From Cryptomeria japonica (Eukaryota; Streptophyta; Pinopsida; Cupressales; Cupressaceae), in the NCBI RefSeq assembly GCF_030272615.1, contig NC_081408.1, positions 613,277,977 to 613,341,976 of the forward strand: 64,000 nt of DNA. The letters run 5' to 3'. This document shows, in pieces, positions 12,745 to 24,335 of the stretch; within the stretch, counting starts at the first letter, position 1, and every line of letters begins with the position of its first letter. The translations under genes and the position numbers were made by a program. The notes beneath the pieces are model-generated. The model worked only from the letters and a program-made list of their open reading frames with translations, did not search any database and had not been told where the DNA came from.

Positions 12745-13140
12745 GAGAGAATGTAATAAAATTAAAATTGAATAATTTTATTGATATATAGTATATAGTA
12801 TTGGCACTGTACAAAAACCAACCAATGTTTATAGTTGTTCCCAAAATAAGAAGTTGACCACCCACCATCCCCATGCTGCTGAATGCAACATGATGTACAG
12901 AAAGAAAGTGTCATGAAGAGTAATTTTTACAACAGAATGAAAGTGCTATAAAGAGTACTTATTATAAATGGTTTGTATTGTAGACTGTATTAATCCCAAC
13001 CAATAGTATTTGTTGGACCTAGAAAACTTTTGTTATCCACCCTCCATCCCCCATGCTAGTAACGTTAGCATGTTATACAACCTTTGTTGATATCCATTTG
13101 ATGTATATCATCTTAAACCTGTGAGAAATAAATTGTATTA
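12745..13140 (+). repeat. Helitron-flank repeat unit A (first direct copy)
   Basis: Starts with CATCATAATGAGAG, contains an ATTGATATATAGTATATAG tract and a TTGGCACTGTAC word, and ends with GTGAGAAATAAATTGTATTAG. A second, partly deleted copy in the same orientation lies at 13565-13850, and an inverted copy at about 37365-37830. The copies share long near-identical stretches interrupted by small indels. Confidence 0.8.
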
Positions 13141-13850
13141 GGACCTCACTTTGGAGGAACTCAAAAAATGAACACTAATAAAACACAAAGGCATTTACCT
13201 TGCAGAGTAAAAGGCTTCACAACAACAAAGTGGCAAATCACAAAAAAACCTACCAATATGCAAAAACCCTACAAATTAACGGCATTAAGTAACACTCACA
13301 AAGAAAGACCTTGAAAGGTATAAGCACTCACCAACTGCAAACTAAACCCATTAAAACAGAAAGAAGTTTAGTTTGCAAATAAACAAGAAAACATATGCAT
13401 TTACCTTGCAGAGTATCAAAGATGACGGCAACGAAAAGCAATTACGGTTAGATGATGAGTATATTTATACAGGTCACATACCTTCAGAGTAATGACATTA
13501 TAGTGTTGGATGTTGATCACCACCGAAACATTAAATGTAAAAGCAGTGGCAACTTGGAAATGTTAATGCATCATAATGAGAGTATGTAATTAAAGTCAAA
13601 TTGATTAATTTTATTGATATATAGTATATAGTATTGGCACTATACAAAACCCAAGCAATGTTTATAGTTGTTCCCAAAATAAGAAGTTGACCACAAAGAG
13701 AACTTATTATAAATTGTTTGTATTGTAGACATGAATATCCATTTGATGTATATCATCTTAAACCTGTGAGAAATAAATTGTATTAGGAAATTGTAATTGT
13801 ATGAAGATTTTCTTGTGAGTAATAAATTGTATTAGGAAATTGCAAATGTA
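13141..13850 (+). repeat. Left arm of a long inverted repeat (unit B + unit A')
   Basis: Unit B (13141-13560) runs from CCTCACTTTGGAGGAA through two copies of the word TTTACCTTGCAGAGTA to CAGTGGCAACTTGGAAAT. Unit A' (13565-13850) follows. The reverse complement of 37365-38460 follows the same order with strong similarity, including CACTAATAAAACACAAAGGC, the GCAGAGTAAAAGG word, and the run GATGTATATCATCTTAAACC near the inner edge. The arms face each other across the Rep/helicase/RPA genes. The right arm is longer because of internal insertions. Confidence 0.8.
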
Positions 13851-14355
13851 TGTAACACTTGTAGAATATACATAATATTAATTGAAGGTACTTACATTTT
13901 TTACTGATGTTGTATTTGGTTAATGTGCTTGTTTTGGTTTGTAGGTTGCTTTGTTGCCTGCCATTTGATACCTGTGAGAAATAACATTGTATCAGAAAAG
14001 TTAAAGTGTTTTAAATTGTAAAGTTTGTCTTTGGTAGTGGTTCTGCAATCTGCAAAGTATACAGACAGTAGAAATAGAAGTTAGTATCATTGATTGTAAA
14101 AGTTAGAGTTATTTGCATACCCTTGTAGGTTCCGTTGTTTGAACTGGTGTCTTCATTGATTCCCTGCAAGTACAAGAAGACCTGTTCTATCAGAGTATTT
14201 TCACATCCAAGAGCCTCATTCAATTTCAATTCAATCTAATATTGGTTACATTTGATATTGATCTTGCAAGGTATGAATATTGTAATGCCTTGAAATGATT
14301 GAGAGAAAATATATGGTATGTAAAATCACAATGAAGTTGTGTTTACAGTACCTAT
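13851..14355. other. Spacer between inverted-repeat arm and helicase gene
   Basis: AT-rich, with two further copies of the GTGAGAAATAA word and short TTGTAGG-type pieces. No convincing coding region. It would be the 3' untranslated part of the minus-strand helicase gene. Confidence 0.5.
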
Positions 14356-15156
14356 TTATGTTTGTTTTGTAAGTAATTTTCTTTTGTGATCTGGGAAAGC
14401 TTCAGCAAATGAGCTTCTTTTTTTTTTTCTTAGAATGGTTGATGCAGCACCTTGCAACCTTGAGTACCTTTTGTAGGTGAAAGTCGGGTGAATCCACAAG
14501 TGGTTAATTGGTTTCACTCTAGAAAGCACTGTAAATGTAAGGCCTTGTTTCTCTGTTTTGCCAATGTCAACTGTTGCAAAGTCTAGTGTCAGAACATGTG
14601 ATTTGTGAATAGTAATACCCCATGCCATTGTTAATGGAATTTGTGTGCGGTTTCCCCTAGCAATTGCTGATATGGGAACATGTTTTGGATTTGCTAGATC
14701 CCATGATGGGCCAGTATAATGTTGGAAGAGGACCACCACATATTTTGGTAGATCGGGTGGCTTAGAACCTGCATCGTAGACAATCATTTTGATTTGACCC
14801 AAAGCACCATTGACAAGCCCAACTTTTATCCATAAATTTGCAATAAGCATTACTTCCTAGTCTATAGAAAGAATGATTTCAAATGATAGTTGTTCTTCTT
14901 GGTGTGTTTGTTTATCTTTTTGGCATGCAATGATTACTGTTGCACATGTAATGGGTGAGTGCAATTGTTTCAACAATTTAATGTTGTGTGCATTTGAAGC
15001 TATTTTTGTTGCAAACAAATGTTTCTGTTGGTTGAAGTGGTTGTTCTGATCAAGTGTCAAAGCATGGGTTGACCGCATCTGTAGGCTTTCCCAGTCTATT
15101 TGCAATGGCGTTGTGTTGCGTATATTAAGCAAAATCTCACGGAATTGCATCTGGGA
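14356..15156 (-). pseudogene. Helitron PIF1-like helicase, C-terminal part (3' of copia insertion)
   Basis: C-terminal portion of the Helitron DNA helicase (PIF1/RRM3-type, superfamily 1B), which unwinds DNA during Helitron rolling-circle transposition. Visible motifs are MQFREILLNIRN at the start, then MLIANLWIKVGLVNGALGQI (the motif usually reading NLWVQTGLVNGAMG) and LTMAWGITIHKSHVLTLDFA near the end. The last corresponds to the highly conserved AWAITIHKSQGLTLD segment, but with the Gln replaced by His and the Gly by Val. One in-frame TAG (14857-14859) splits the reading frame just before MLIANLW; otherwise the 265 codons are open. The gene continues upstream at 26855, beyond the inserted copia element. 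Confidence 0.9.
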
Positions 15157-15161
15157 GGGGC
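15157..15161. repeat. Target-site duplication of the copia element, left copy
   Basis: GGGGC directly before the LTR start TGATGAATAATG. The identical GGGGC follows the other LTR at 26850-26854. A 5 bp duplication is standard for LTR retrotransposons. Confidence 0.9.
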
Positions 15162-16554
15162 TGATGAATAATGATGAACAACAAATACCCTAACTGGTAC
15201 TGAGATGGGGGGGGTGAATCAGTACATACAAAAAATTCTCAGCAACTTATCAAGTTAAAACAATGCTAATCGGTTGTCTTCATCACTGAACTTAACTATG
15301 GCAATACCGGTTAAACACAGTAAGAGTTCAGACAACAAAACCATTAAAACTGAATACTTCAAATAACATTCAATACTTGATAACTACTTCACCAATATAC
15401 TCATGCATGTGTTGTATCAATAATACCATAACCATTAGCTTTGCATGCATATTCACCTAAACAAAGACTGCTTAAACATCACATGAAAAACGCACAACTC
15501 ATGACACACATTTTTCACATGGAAACCCAAATGGGAAAAAACATGGTGGGGATGAATACCCACAAGCTTGTTTTTGAACTCTTTTGAAGTTCGCTCTGTT
15601 AGGAGCCTAGTCCGGTTAAAGACTTTACAATAAGGTTCTGTTAGGAACCGATCCTGTTAAAGATCACTCCGTTAAGGGATGGCTATATACCTTGTTAGAG
15701 GTTACCTTGCTAGAGGATTTGAATAACTCAATGATCTTGAGTCACCTGATTAGAGGATTTACAATAAGCCTATTAAAGCTACCCGACAAAGGGATTTTCC
15801 TACTGTTGAAATGGTTAGAAGACAATAGGTAAAGCTCTGATTTGATAACAACACTACATGCTAAGGTAGATCCTTTTTAGCTCCTCTACTGGTCTAGCAA
15901 GTATCTCATCAGTAAGATACAAAACAAAACATTTTCCAACACTTACAATATCAAAACTCATTGACCTTATAGACAACAATTAGGTCGGTAGTATAAACCG
16001 TAAACCCTAAACATTTTAGGTTTACAATTACAAGCGGTCCAATCCTAACCGTTCAAACACTTTTGGATAGAATAAAACAATCTCAAACAGATCACAAGTC
16101 ATTCTGCATCGTCCATTCTTTACTGCACATGGAAATCAGTAACCCATCACGCTCTCTTCACATACCGCTAAGAAGAATGTTCATTCCCGAGGTAGACATT
16201 TAATGCAATCCATCTTCCCATGCAAGATCCTCAAGGAAATCCTTCACGTGCACAAAACTGACATGGCATCTCGGTCTCATCCTTATTTCTTAGCTAACTC
16301 ATAACATATTGTCACCGGTTGCATCACACAAGCTAGATTGCCAAACCGGAAACCCTAGAGTTGAGACTACCAACCGGTAGTCACACTTAGTGAAACCTTA
16401 ACATCGGTCCACTTCATCCCTTCATACAGGTTCTCCAACTTGAACATCAATAAAAACTTCTTCCAATATTCATACCGGTTCACCTGCACTTATTGACATC
16501 AATGACAACATACATTATCATAATATCATCATACCGGTTCATCATATGCCAACA
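15162..16554 (-). repeat. Copia 3' LTR
   Basis: 1393 bp. It aligns along its whole length with 25417-26849. It contains a poly(G) run near 15205, the words CAAATGGGAAAAA and TGGGGATGAATACCCAC, and a TAAACCCTAAACATTTTAGG segment near 16000. It lacks about 30 bases present in the 5' LTR near 26165-26195 and differs by many substitutions and small indels. Confidence 0.93.
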
Positions 16555-16568
16555 ATCTCCCCTTTTGG
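16555..16568 (-). other. Copia polypurine tract
   Basis: On the minus strand CCAAAAGGGGAGAT lies immediately upstream of the 3' LTR start TGTTGG. This is the expected plus-strand primer position. Confidence 0.85.
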
Positions 16569-16857
16569 AATTCATGGCAATACTCAGTGTAGCATTGCAA
16601 CTATATAAAAAAAACATAGACCAATGTAACTATAACATATATCTTCATTATCAGATGTGTTCTCCCCCATACAATTGATATCTTCTCCCATATCATACAT
16701 CATCAGATATCTTTGCCCCATTTGACAACAATGCCAAAGTGGAGGCACAAGCTTCCATTCTCCACTTTGTTGCTCCCCCTATGGAGTAGCATCCTTCAAC
16801 ACATTAATCTTGAAAGATTTGGCACTGTAGTGCCTGACTGATGTGGAGCACAAAACT

Positions 16858-17590
16858 TTAGTTTACTTCATGAAGGGGTAGAACCCCTAATTTACTTCTC
16901 AAATAGGTAAATGTAGTCTTCGGTAAGGGCTTAGTGAATATGTCTACTAGTTGCTTCTTACTGGAAACATGTTCTAATACAACCTCTTTGTTTTGAACCT
17001 TTTCTCTCAAGAAATGATACTTGAGCTCAATGTGCTTAGTCCTAGCATGCAATACCAAATTCTTGGAAATATTGATTGCACTAGTATTGTCACAGAATAT
17101 ACTCATCGGTTCATATATGGGTACTTTGAAACCATCCAATACATGTTTCATCCAGATTGCTTGAGTGCAGTTCATAAATATTGCCACATACTCCGCTTCA
17201 GCTGTAGACTGGGAAATACAACTCTGCTTCTTACTCGTCCATGAGACTAGTTTTCCACCAAGAAAGAACACTCCACCGGTTGTGCTCTTTCAATCGTCCA
17301 CATTACCTGCCCAATCTGCATCGGTAAATACTTTGAGATTAAAATCACCATTGTATGGATACCACAATCCATAACCAATTGTCCCTTTCAGGTATCTAAG
17401 AATCCTCTTGACTGCTACCAAGTGGGATTCTCTTGGACTTTTCTGAAAACGGGCCACAATGCCCATTGCATGACCAATATCTGGTCTGCTGTGTACCACA
17501 TAATGCAACTTACCGTTCATTGATTGATACTCCTTCTCATTCACCAATGGTGAATCATCTTCCTTAGTCAATTTACAGTCGGTCACCATT
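16858..17590 (-). pseudogene. Copia pol: end of RT and RNase H
   Basis: C-terminal part of the copia polyprotein. On the minus strand from 17590 it reads MVTDCKLTKEDDSPL, YQSMNGKLHYVVHSRPDI, VKRILRYLKGTIGYGLWY and FTDADWAGNVDD, then a stop where copia elements have DRKSTTGG (CGA to TGA near 17287). RNase H follows with LVSWTSKKQSCISQSTAEAEY, IFCDNTSAINISKN, ARTKHIELKYHFLRE and DIFTKPLP. The catalytic acidic residues of RNase H (DADW, the EAEY Glu, the CDNTSA Asp) are retained. The upstream RT half is separated from this part by the 4362 bp insertion. Confidence 0.92.
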
Positions 17591-17595
17591 GGTGT
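17591..17595. repeat. Target-site duplication GGTGT, left copy
   Basis: GGTGT before the TGTTGGACCC terminus; the identical GGTGT is at 21958-21962 after the other terminus. Removing the insert and one copy restores the copia frame to KPIGTPMVTD, the expected RT connection sequence. Confidence 0.85.
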
Positions 17596-20500
17596 TGTTG
17601 GACCCTTAAAAATTAAAATTTTTAAGGTTCCAGATTCATACTAGGAAGCAAATCTCTATCTGCAATTATTTAGATCAAGTATCTATTCCACTCCAAGTTC
17701 CCTGCAACTTACTTTGATGCATGAACAAGGTGGTCGATTTCCAAGTATGTATATGGTTGCAAATACGGAATCAAGCCAGGTACGCCTTTTTGAACCATAA
17801 CTTCTTCTCATCTGAACTCTATTATGTCAAATTAATTATTCCTCTATATTTTATGTATATATGAGGACCTATGTTTCAAATTTCGAATTCATACGATATC
17901 GTTTGATATGTTTTATGAGGCTAATCTAAATACAATTTCTTCAAATTTGCAATACACAATTTCAAATTTTTGTCAAAATGATTGTAGTAGAATACTAATA
18001 AACTTCCTTTTGCAGGAGTATCACGCTGAATGAATTATGAAAGCCATTTTATTTATATTTTATAATTATTTTTCTTGAGTATAATATTAATTAGGAAGTG
18101 TTTAATTTTGAATATTATATTTTTCCTCCAATTAATATTATAGTATTTAAATTATTTGTGTTACATGAAATTATATGATGCTTTTAAAACTAACACAATT
18201 TTTGAGCTTGTATAATGTGTAGGATTATTACAAAAAAGAAATAAAAGATTTTACGTTTGAGCAAATCAAATGATCAAATACTTTATAGTTGATAGAAGGA
18301 AAAAAGTTTTTATCTCAAAAGGTGAAATATTAAATCATTTTTTTAAAAATAAATGATTGGGATACATTGGGGCCCGAAGAGTAAAAGCCATCGAGTATCG
18401 GCATAGGCATTTGAGAGCCCTCCTGATCCCTGATAGGGCGGCCATTGTTGTACAACGGGTTGACAATGAACAATATATTCATTAATAAACAACATATACA
18501 TGTTTCCTTAATAACCTATTGAGTGCTCAAGCTGAAGTATTATATATACATAATGTTGTGAGCTTTTACAGCACCTCAGCAAGAAAATGATTGGGGTGAT
18601 GACAAGTAGCAGTGAACTGTTAAGTATATGCGATCTTCATACATAATCAAGTAAGCTCAGCAAATATTAGAGAAGTGGAGAGGCTATGATGAGAAGTATC
18701 ACCAACAACAGCAAAAGTTCATTCACGTTTTTGCAGTTCAGGCCATTTTTTGGGCTTGAATATGAGTTTTAAATGGTGATTTTTGTCTCTCAACAGAGGC
18801 CCAAACCATCCACCCTACCTTGAAGGCCATTTTTACAAGATTTTTGATATTTTTGGAGTGCCAGATGTTACACATGGGAAAAATTAAATTTCTAGGCACA
18901 TTAAGGAGCACGAAGTATATCTTAAGCAAGTATATTTTTGATTTACAATAAGATTACATTCTGCATATAAATGATTTTAAAATAAAATATATTTTTATAA
19001 AAAGGTAGGGAGAGGGAGTTGAACACTCAACCTCTCAACCTGACCTTCCTAACTACCCATACCTACCCTCCCCTTTTACCAATTGCTCTATTGTATTACT
19101 TGAAAATGTTTGTTAGGGGAAATTACTATGGATAATAATTTGCAAATATTTCCACAAGATTTTAATTTATTAAAGTAATCTTGAAATGTGGAAATACATT
19201 TTTAAATATGTGACTTAAATAAATTATTTTTACCCTAAAACATTGGTAAAATATATATTAAGGTAAAATGTTATTTCATATAAATGGATCTTATTTTGAA
19301 AAATGTTTCAAAGGTGTGAAATGCTTCAAATCACAAGTGGAGATAATAAAAAGCATTTGTTTATTTAAGTGGATTTTTAATCTTTTCATATGCATATTAT
19401 TCGCCCTAGAGTTAATAAATTAAATAATTTATATTAGGGTAAACCATCTTATCATGTAGTTAATGGTTTGATTGGTTTGTTGCAAGTATGCATCCCATGT
19501 GCTAAATTATTTCCAACCAAATTGAGTTTGCCTTCAAGATGAAAATCTATTCTGAAATATTTGCCAAGGTAATGTATTTTTATCAAGCGAGGGTAGGTAT
19601 GTTTTAATCATTTGCTTTTGATTTATTATTTTAAAGGTAAAATTAATTTCAAGAGGTTATTATGGCAAATTCTTTGTTACTTTGGAAATTATTCAAGTGA
19701 AAGTAAAAACACTCTCAAATCTTTAATATCCTTATTTGAATGTTTACTCAAGAAGTTTCCATTTACTTTTGGAGTTTTATTTTAATATCATATTTTATTA
19801 GAAATATTTTACCCTAATTGTGTGCAAAGATCATATGTCTCTTTAGGGGGAAAATATTTTTATCTGCATGGGGAAAATATTATCAATGATTTTATTAAAT
19901 ATATCCCTATGAAATAGGAACATATGACCTATCAAGCTAGTTGATTTTTTTATATTTTGTGCAAGATACTATAGGCAAAAATTATATTTCTTAAAATTAT
20001 ATTTCTTGGGTGCATATTAACAGGAAGTATCCCTTACTGAAGACATTTAATTTAATGTTTTGATATTATAATTTGATGATTTTCAGGAGCACCTTGGCAA
20101 AAGAAATCTTGTTTACAACATTTGATAGGATAATAATAGTTTTCAATATTATCTTTTGAAATTACCTTTTGAGAGGTTATAAAGGGATATATTTTATCAC
20201 AAAGAAAGTTATATTTTATAAGTTCTTTTACCATAGTTAATTCTTTAATTTGATGACCTAATAAATTTTCGCATTTTGATATTATCATTTGATCATTTAT
20301 ATTTTTCACCCTAAGTGAATAAAATGGAACATGTATATATTAGGGTTGATTTTATGCAAGATCAAAGAATGATTATTATTATTTTGGAGAAAATGTACTT
20401 TTACCATAAGTAAAATGATGAAAAGCATTTATTTATTTAAGTGATCCTTCCATACACATATTATTTTCAACCTAGGTAAATAATTTGAACATATTCATTA

Positions 20501-21957
20501 GGGTGAGTCATTTAATGCTTGATTGGTTTTTGCAAAGGTTACTTTATATGATATAATATTTCCAACCCAAATTAAAGATTACCAAAAGGTGAGAAAGTAT
20601 TGTAACATTATCGGAAGGGAAGCATTTTCTTTTACTTACTGTACAAAATCTTTTACCTTATGTTATTTAATAAAAACTATTATTGGAATAAATGTTTACA
20701 AGTATTTAATACTTTGATTTAAGTGAATTGTTGTAAATAAGTATTTTACATAGGGTAAAATGATTATTGCCTAATCTAAAGTGGAATATATTTAATCTTT
20801 AATTTAATAAGGGATTTGATTGGTTTATTTTATGTGTAGGAGATATTGAATATTTACGGGAAGTATTATCAAAGCGGAGGATAAAGGATATATTATTGAA
20901 GCTTTATTTAGTGTGTATTTTAGGGATTCAAATGTAATTATCTTTGTAAACCAAAGGGTGTGTCCTTTGGAAAAACAATTGTCTATAACTCCCTCCTGTA
21001 TGCGAAAGGGTGTGTCCTTTCACATATGTTTTTTGGATCAAGTATTTATAGGTAGTCTTTTTCAATTAAAAAAAAGGAGAAGACAATTCACAATCTGTCA
21101 GGCTGCCAGTAAGGGCTATGGGATGTTTGTATTGGAGAAGTCTGTAGGAATGGAAGTATCATTTTGAGCAATCACTGTGTAATGGAGTATCTGTAAGTGT
21201 AGCTATTGTATGCATTCATTCTCCAAAAATTAATATACAAGATTCGTTGTTTCAATTTCAGAATTCGTGTATACTTTTGTGTTGATGAATTTCATTTTAT
21301 TCTCTTGATAAATTTGATAAAGGGTTTAATACAGTGTGCCACCACAAGCTGTTATAATTGAATATAAGATTGGCTTCTTCATGTTCTTATAGCACTTATT
21401 GGAACCTCTGTATTGATGGTCTTGTGTTTACAAGTTACCTTAAAACTGTCTCAAGAGTCTGATCAAATTGTTTGTCCACAAAGTATCATGTATATTCTTG
21501 GATAGAGGCACTGGTCTGTTATTCATTTCTGAGATTTTGATTTGTATGCATAAGGTCCTTACAGAGAAACATTCTTCCATATCCTATTTGAATTAATCCT
21601 TGCAGATTTCATTCAAGTCCTGAAAGCATTTCATTTTCAATATACAATATCTTTAACATACACTTTTATTCATATTTAGTTTTCAATTTTCAAAGTATTC
21701 AACTAAAGCACATGATATAGCATAGTTGCAGAACACTAATTTGCCAGTTATGTAAACTTGCTTAGAGGCTTAAATCCACATTTAAATAACTCTTTTGTGC
21801 TTGAGAGGAAAGGGTACACCCGCCTTGGTCTTGTGGAGCCTGAAGTACAGAGGGATTTGGTCTTCGACCATCCCTATTCGTTGGCCAAGGCTGATTGGAT
21901 TTCCTAAGGATTTGGCAAGTCTTTGGGTTTTCCAATCTGCGGTTTTGGGCACCAATA
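17596..21957 (+). mobile_element. 4.36 kb solo-LTR-like element nested in copia pol
   Basis: Termini are TGTTGGACCC and GGGCACCAATA: an imperfect short inverted repeat, TG at one end and TA (probably a mutated CA) at the other, with a 5 bp duplication. No gag, pol or transposase is recognisable anywhere inside. The right quarter resembles the promoter/R/U5 part of a plus-strand LTR: TATTTATAGG near 21048, then a transcript-like stretch ending near 21960. I find no second copy of the left end, so it reads best as one very long LTR left after recombination (solo LTR). A non-autonomous LTR-derived unit is the alternative. Internal diverged repeats (TTTGATTGGTTT near 19467, 20520 and 20815) occur. 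Two GC-richer spots lie at 18370-18460 and 21795-21957. Confidence 0.75.
17604..17627. repeat. Perfect 11 bp hairpin near element terminus
   Basis: CCTTAAAAATT, two bases, then AATTTTTAAGG, eight bases inside the left terminus of the 4.36 kb element. It is visible directly; function unknown. Confidence 0.85.
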
Positions 21958-21962
21958 GGTGT

Positions 21963-22490
21963 ACCAATCGGTTTTCTCTCCATGCCAAAGGTCTTCAATA
22001 CCTCTTTGACATACTTGGACTAGGTAATATAGATACCCTCTTTCATCTGTTGAATCTGTAGATCAATGAATAACTTTATCTCTCCAATTAGAGACATCTC
22101 AAACTCTTTCTTTATTTTATCTGCAAATGCATGGCTCATTTCATCATCTCCTCCAAAGATTATGTCATCTACAAACACTTCACAGATCAGAATCTGATCA
22201 CCTTCATAATTCAGGTAGATGTTGTTGTCCTCACTAGTTCTCTCAAATCCCATCTTCACAAGATGAGAGTGTAACCATTCATACCGTGCCCTTGGTGCTT
22301 GTTTCAATCCATACAGGGCCTTGTGTAATATACACACCATGTTACTATCTTCTGATAAGGCAAACCCATCCGGTTGCTCAATATACACTTCCTCTTCTAG
22401 GATTCCATTCAAGAATGCAAACTTCACATCCATCTGGTATACCTTGAATCCCTTAAATGTTTCAATGCAAGTAGCATTCAAACACCTTCC
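21963..22490 (-). pseudogene. Copia pol: reverse transcriptase core
   Basis: RT of the copia element. It shows [45 protein letters not shown], the catalytic box [12 protein letters not shown] (FVDD; YVDD in most copia) and [13 protein letters not shown] replaces a Gln codon near 22020 (IT-stop-SKYVKEVLKTFGM), and a one-base frameshift lies near 22482, where the upstream PVARLEGV segment falls in another frame. The coding continues at 17590 after the nested insertion. Confidence 0.93.
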
Positions 22491-22615
22491 AGTCTAGCCA
22501 CTGGGACAAAGGTTTCTCCATAGTCTTCTCCCTCTTCCCGAGCATATCCCTTACATACAAGTCTTGCCTTGTTGCTTACAACTATGCCTTCTTCGTTCAG
22601 CTTATTCCTGAAGAC

Positions 22616-23050
22616 TCATTTGGTACCTATGACATTCTTGTGTTCCGGTCTGGGTACCAAAGACCATGTTGCATTCTTTTCTATCTGGTCCAACTCCTCT
22701 TCCATTGCCTTAATCCAATCTTCATCTATAAGTACCTCTCTAGTGGACTTAGGCTCAAATTCAAAAATCATCCAAGAGTTTTCTTTCACCTTTCTTCTTG
22801 TGAGTATCCCTGCATCTTTATTTCCTATGATCTGCTTCGGATCATGATGTAGTTTCACATACCTAGGAATGACTCTAGCTGGTTCTGCTTGCTTTTTGTC
22901 TTCTTCTTCTTCTTCTTCTTCTTCTTCTTCTTCTTCTTCTCCATCTTCTTCTTCACCTACTGCAGCTTCTACCGATACAAGAACACTGAGGCCTTTGCTT
23001 GTTTCTTTCTTAATCGGTTCCCAGAAGGTTACACCTAGTTCATCTTCCAC
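22616..23050 (-). pseudogene. Copia pol: integrase-RT linker with poly-Glu
   Basis: An open frame on the minus strand with an acidic run of about fifteen Glu encoded by a (GAA)n microsatellite. It is followed by RVIPRYVKLHHDPKQIIG, then NSWMIFEFEPKSTREVLIDE and WIKAMEEELDQIEKNATWSLV, the conserved start of copia RT. The linker is the usual hypervariable part of copia pol. Stops and frame changes flank both ends. Confidence 0.88.
22895..22940. repeat. (TTC)n/(GAA)n microsatellite
   Basis: About fifteen consecutive TTC/TCT triplets inside the copia linker. It is translated as poly-Glu on the minus strand; the poly-Ser frame on the plus strand is only its shadow. Confidence 0.9.
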
Positions 23051-23328
23051 TTGTTCGCTGCAAGTTTCCTCAGGCTCCTCAGGGGATTCATCAACCCTGA
23101 CATTGATACTCTCAACAATTTTCTAAATCCTATTGTTGTAGCAATTGAGAGCTTTGCTCTTAGTGGAATATCCTAGAAATATTCCTTCATCACATTTAGC
23201 ATCAAACTTGCTCATATGCCTCTCTTGATATAACACTTACTGCCAAATACTTTAAAATAACTCACAGTGGGAGTCTTCCCAGTCCACTACTCATAAGAGG
23301 TTTTATCTTTACCTTTCTTGATGAGTAC

Positions 23329-24335
23329 TCAGTTCATAGTATAGACTGCAGTGCTCACCGCTTCTCTCCAAAAAGTGTGAGCAACCTTTCCTTGGATCAA
23401 CATTGTTCTGGCCGCTTCAACTATAATCCTATTATTCTTTTCTGCTATGCCATTATGTTGTGGTGTCCTTGGGGCAGACAATTGCCTCTTGATACCGTTC
23501 TCTTCACAGTACTTGTTGAATTCATCAAAAGTGAAATCACCTCCTTGATCAGTTCTTAGGCATTTTATCCTTTGACCACTTTCCTTCTCTACTAATGCTC
23601 TAAAGGCTTTGAACTTTCCAAATGCCTCAAACTTGTCTTTCAAGAATGTTACCCACATCATTCTTGAGCAGTCATCAGTAAGAATCATGAAATACCTATC
23701 TCCCTGAATACTTCTAGTTTTCATTGGACCACACAGATCGATGTGCACAAGATCAAGTAAGTTCTCTGCTGAGAAAGACTTACCTTTGAAAGTTGAGGAA
23801 GACATATTCCCAAGTTGGCATTCTCTGCACAAAGAATTATCTGGTTTGTTCAACAAAGGCAATCCTCTTACTGCCTTGATCTTACTCGTCTTTACAATAT
23901 TATCAAAATTCATATGACAAAGTCTCATATGCCATATCCAACTGTCATCAAACTTCGCCATCAGACACTGACTAATCTTGGCATTCAACTGAAACAAGTT
24001 ACCTTTGGTCTTCTTACCAGTGGCAATAAGTTCACCACTCTTTCCAATTATACTACAAACTCCACCTTTGAACTCCAGAATGAGTCCTTTGTCATTTAGC
24101 TCAGAAACACTCAAAAGGTTATGCTTAAGACCTTCTACCCAGTAGACATCATCCACACTACTCTTTCCATTCAGTGAGATGGATCCTTTACCTTTCACCA
24201 AGCATGGTGCATCGTTGCCAAACCGGACAACACCTCCATCATATTCTTCTAGAGACAAAAACTTTCTCTGGTCACCAATCATGTGGTGAGAACACCCACT
24301 ATCAATAATTCACTCATTAGAGTTGTCAATGCGAG
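23329..24335 (-). pseudogene. Copia pol: protease, GAG-pre-integrase and integrase
   Basis: On the minus strand the aspartic protease active site IIDSGCSHHM lies at about 24282-24314, with a TGA just before it where Trp is usual. Downstream, 317 codons are open. They include VEGLKHNLLSVSELNDKG, the zinc-binding HMRLCHMNFDNI...LCRECQLG, DLVHIDLCGPMKTRS (first catalytic Asp), MILTDDCSRMMWV, CLRTDQGGDFTFDEF (second Asp) and SAPRTPQHNGIAEKNNR (third, Glu). All DDE residues are present. The frame ends at a TGA where copia elements have YTLNR-type sequence, and continues in broken form toward 23050. Confidence 0.94.

Noticed and set aside
22869-23126. Plus-strand frame with a long poly-Ser run
   Set aside because: It is the antisense of the (GAA)n poly-Glu linker in copia pol.
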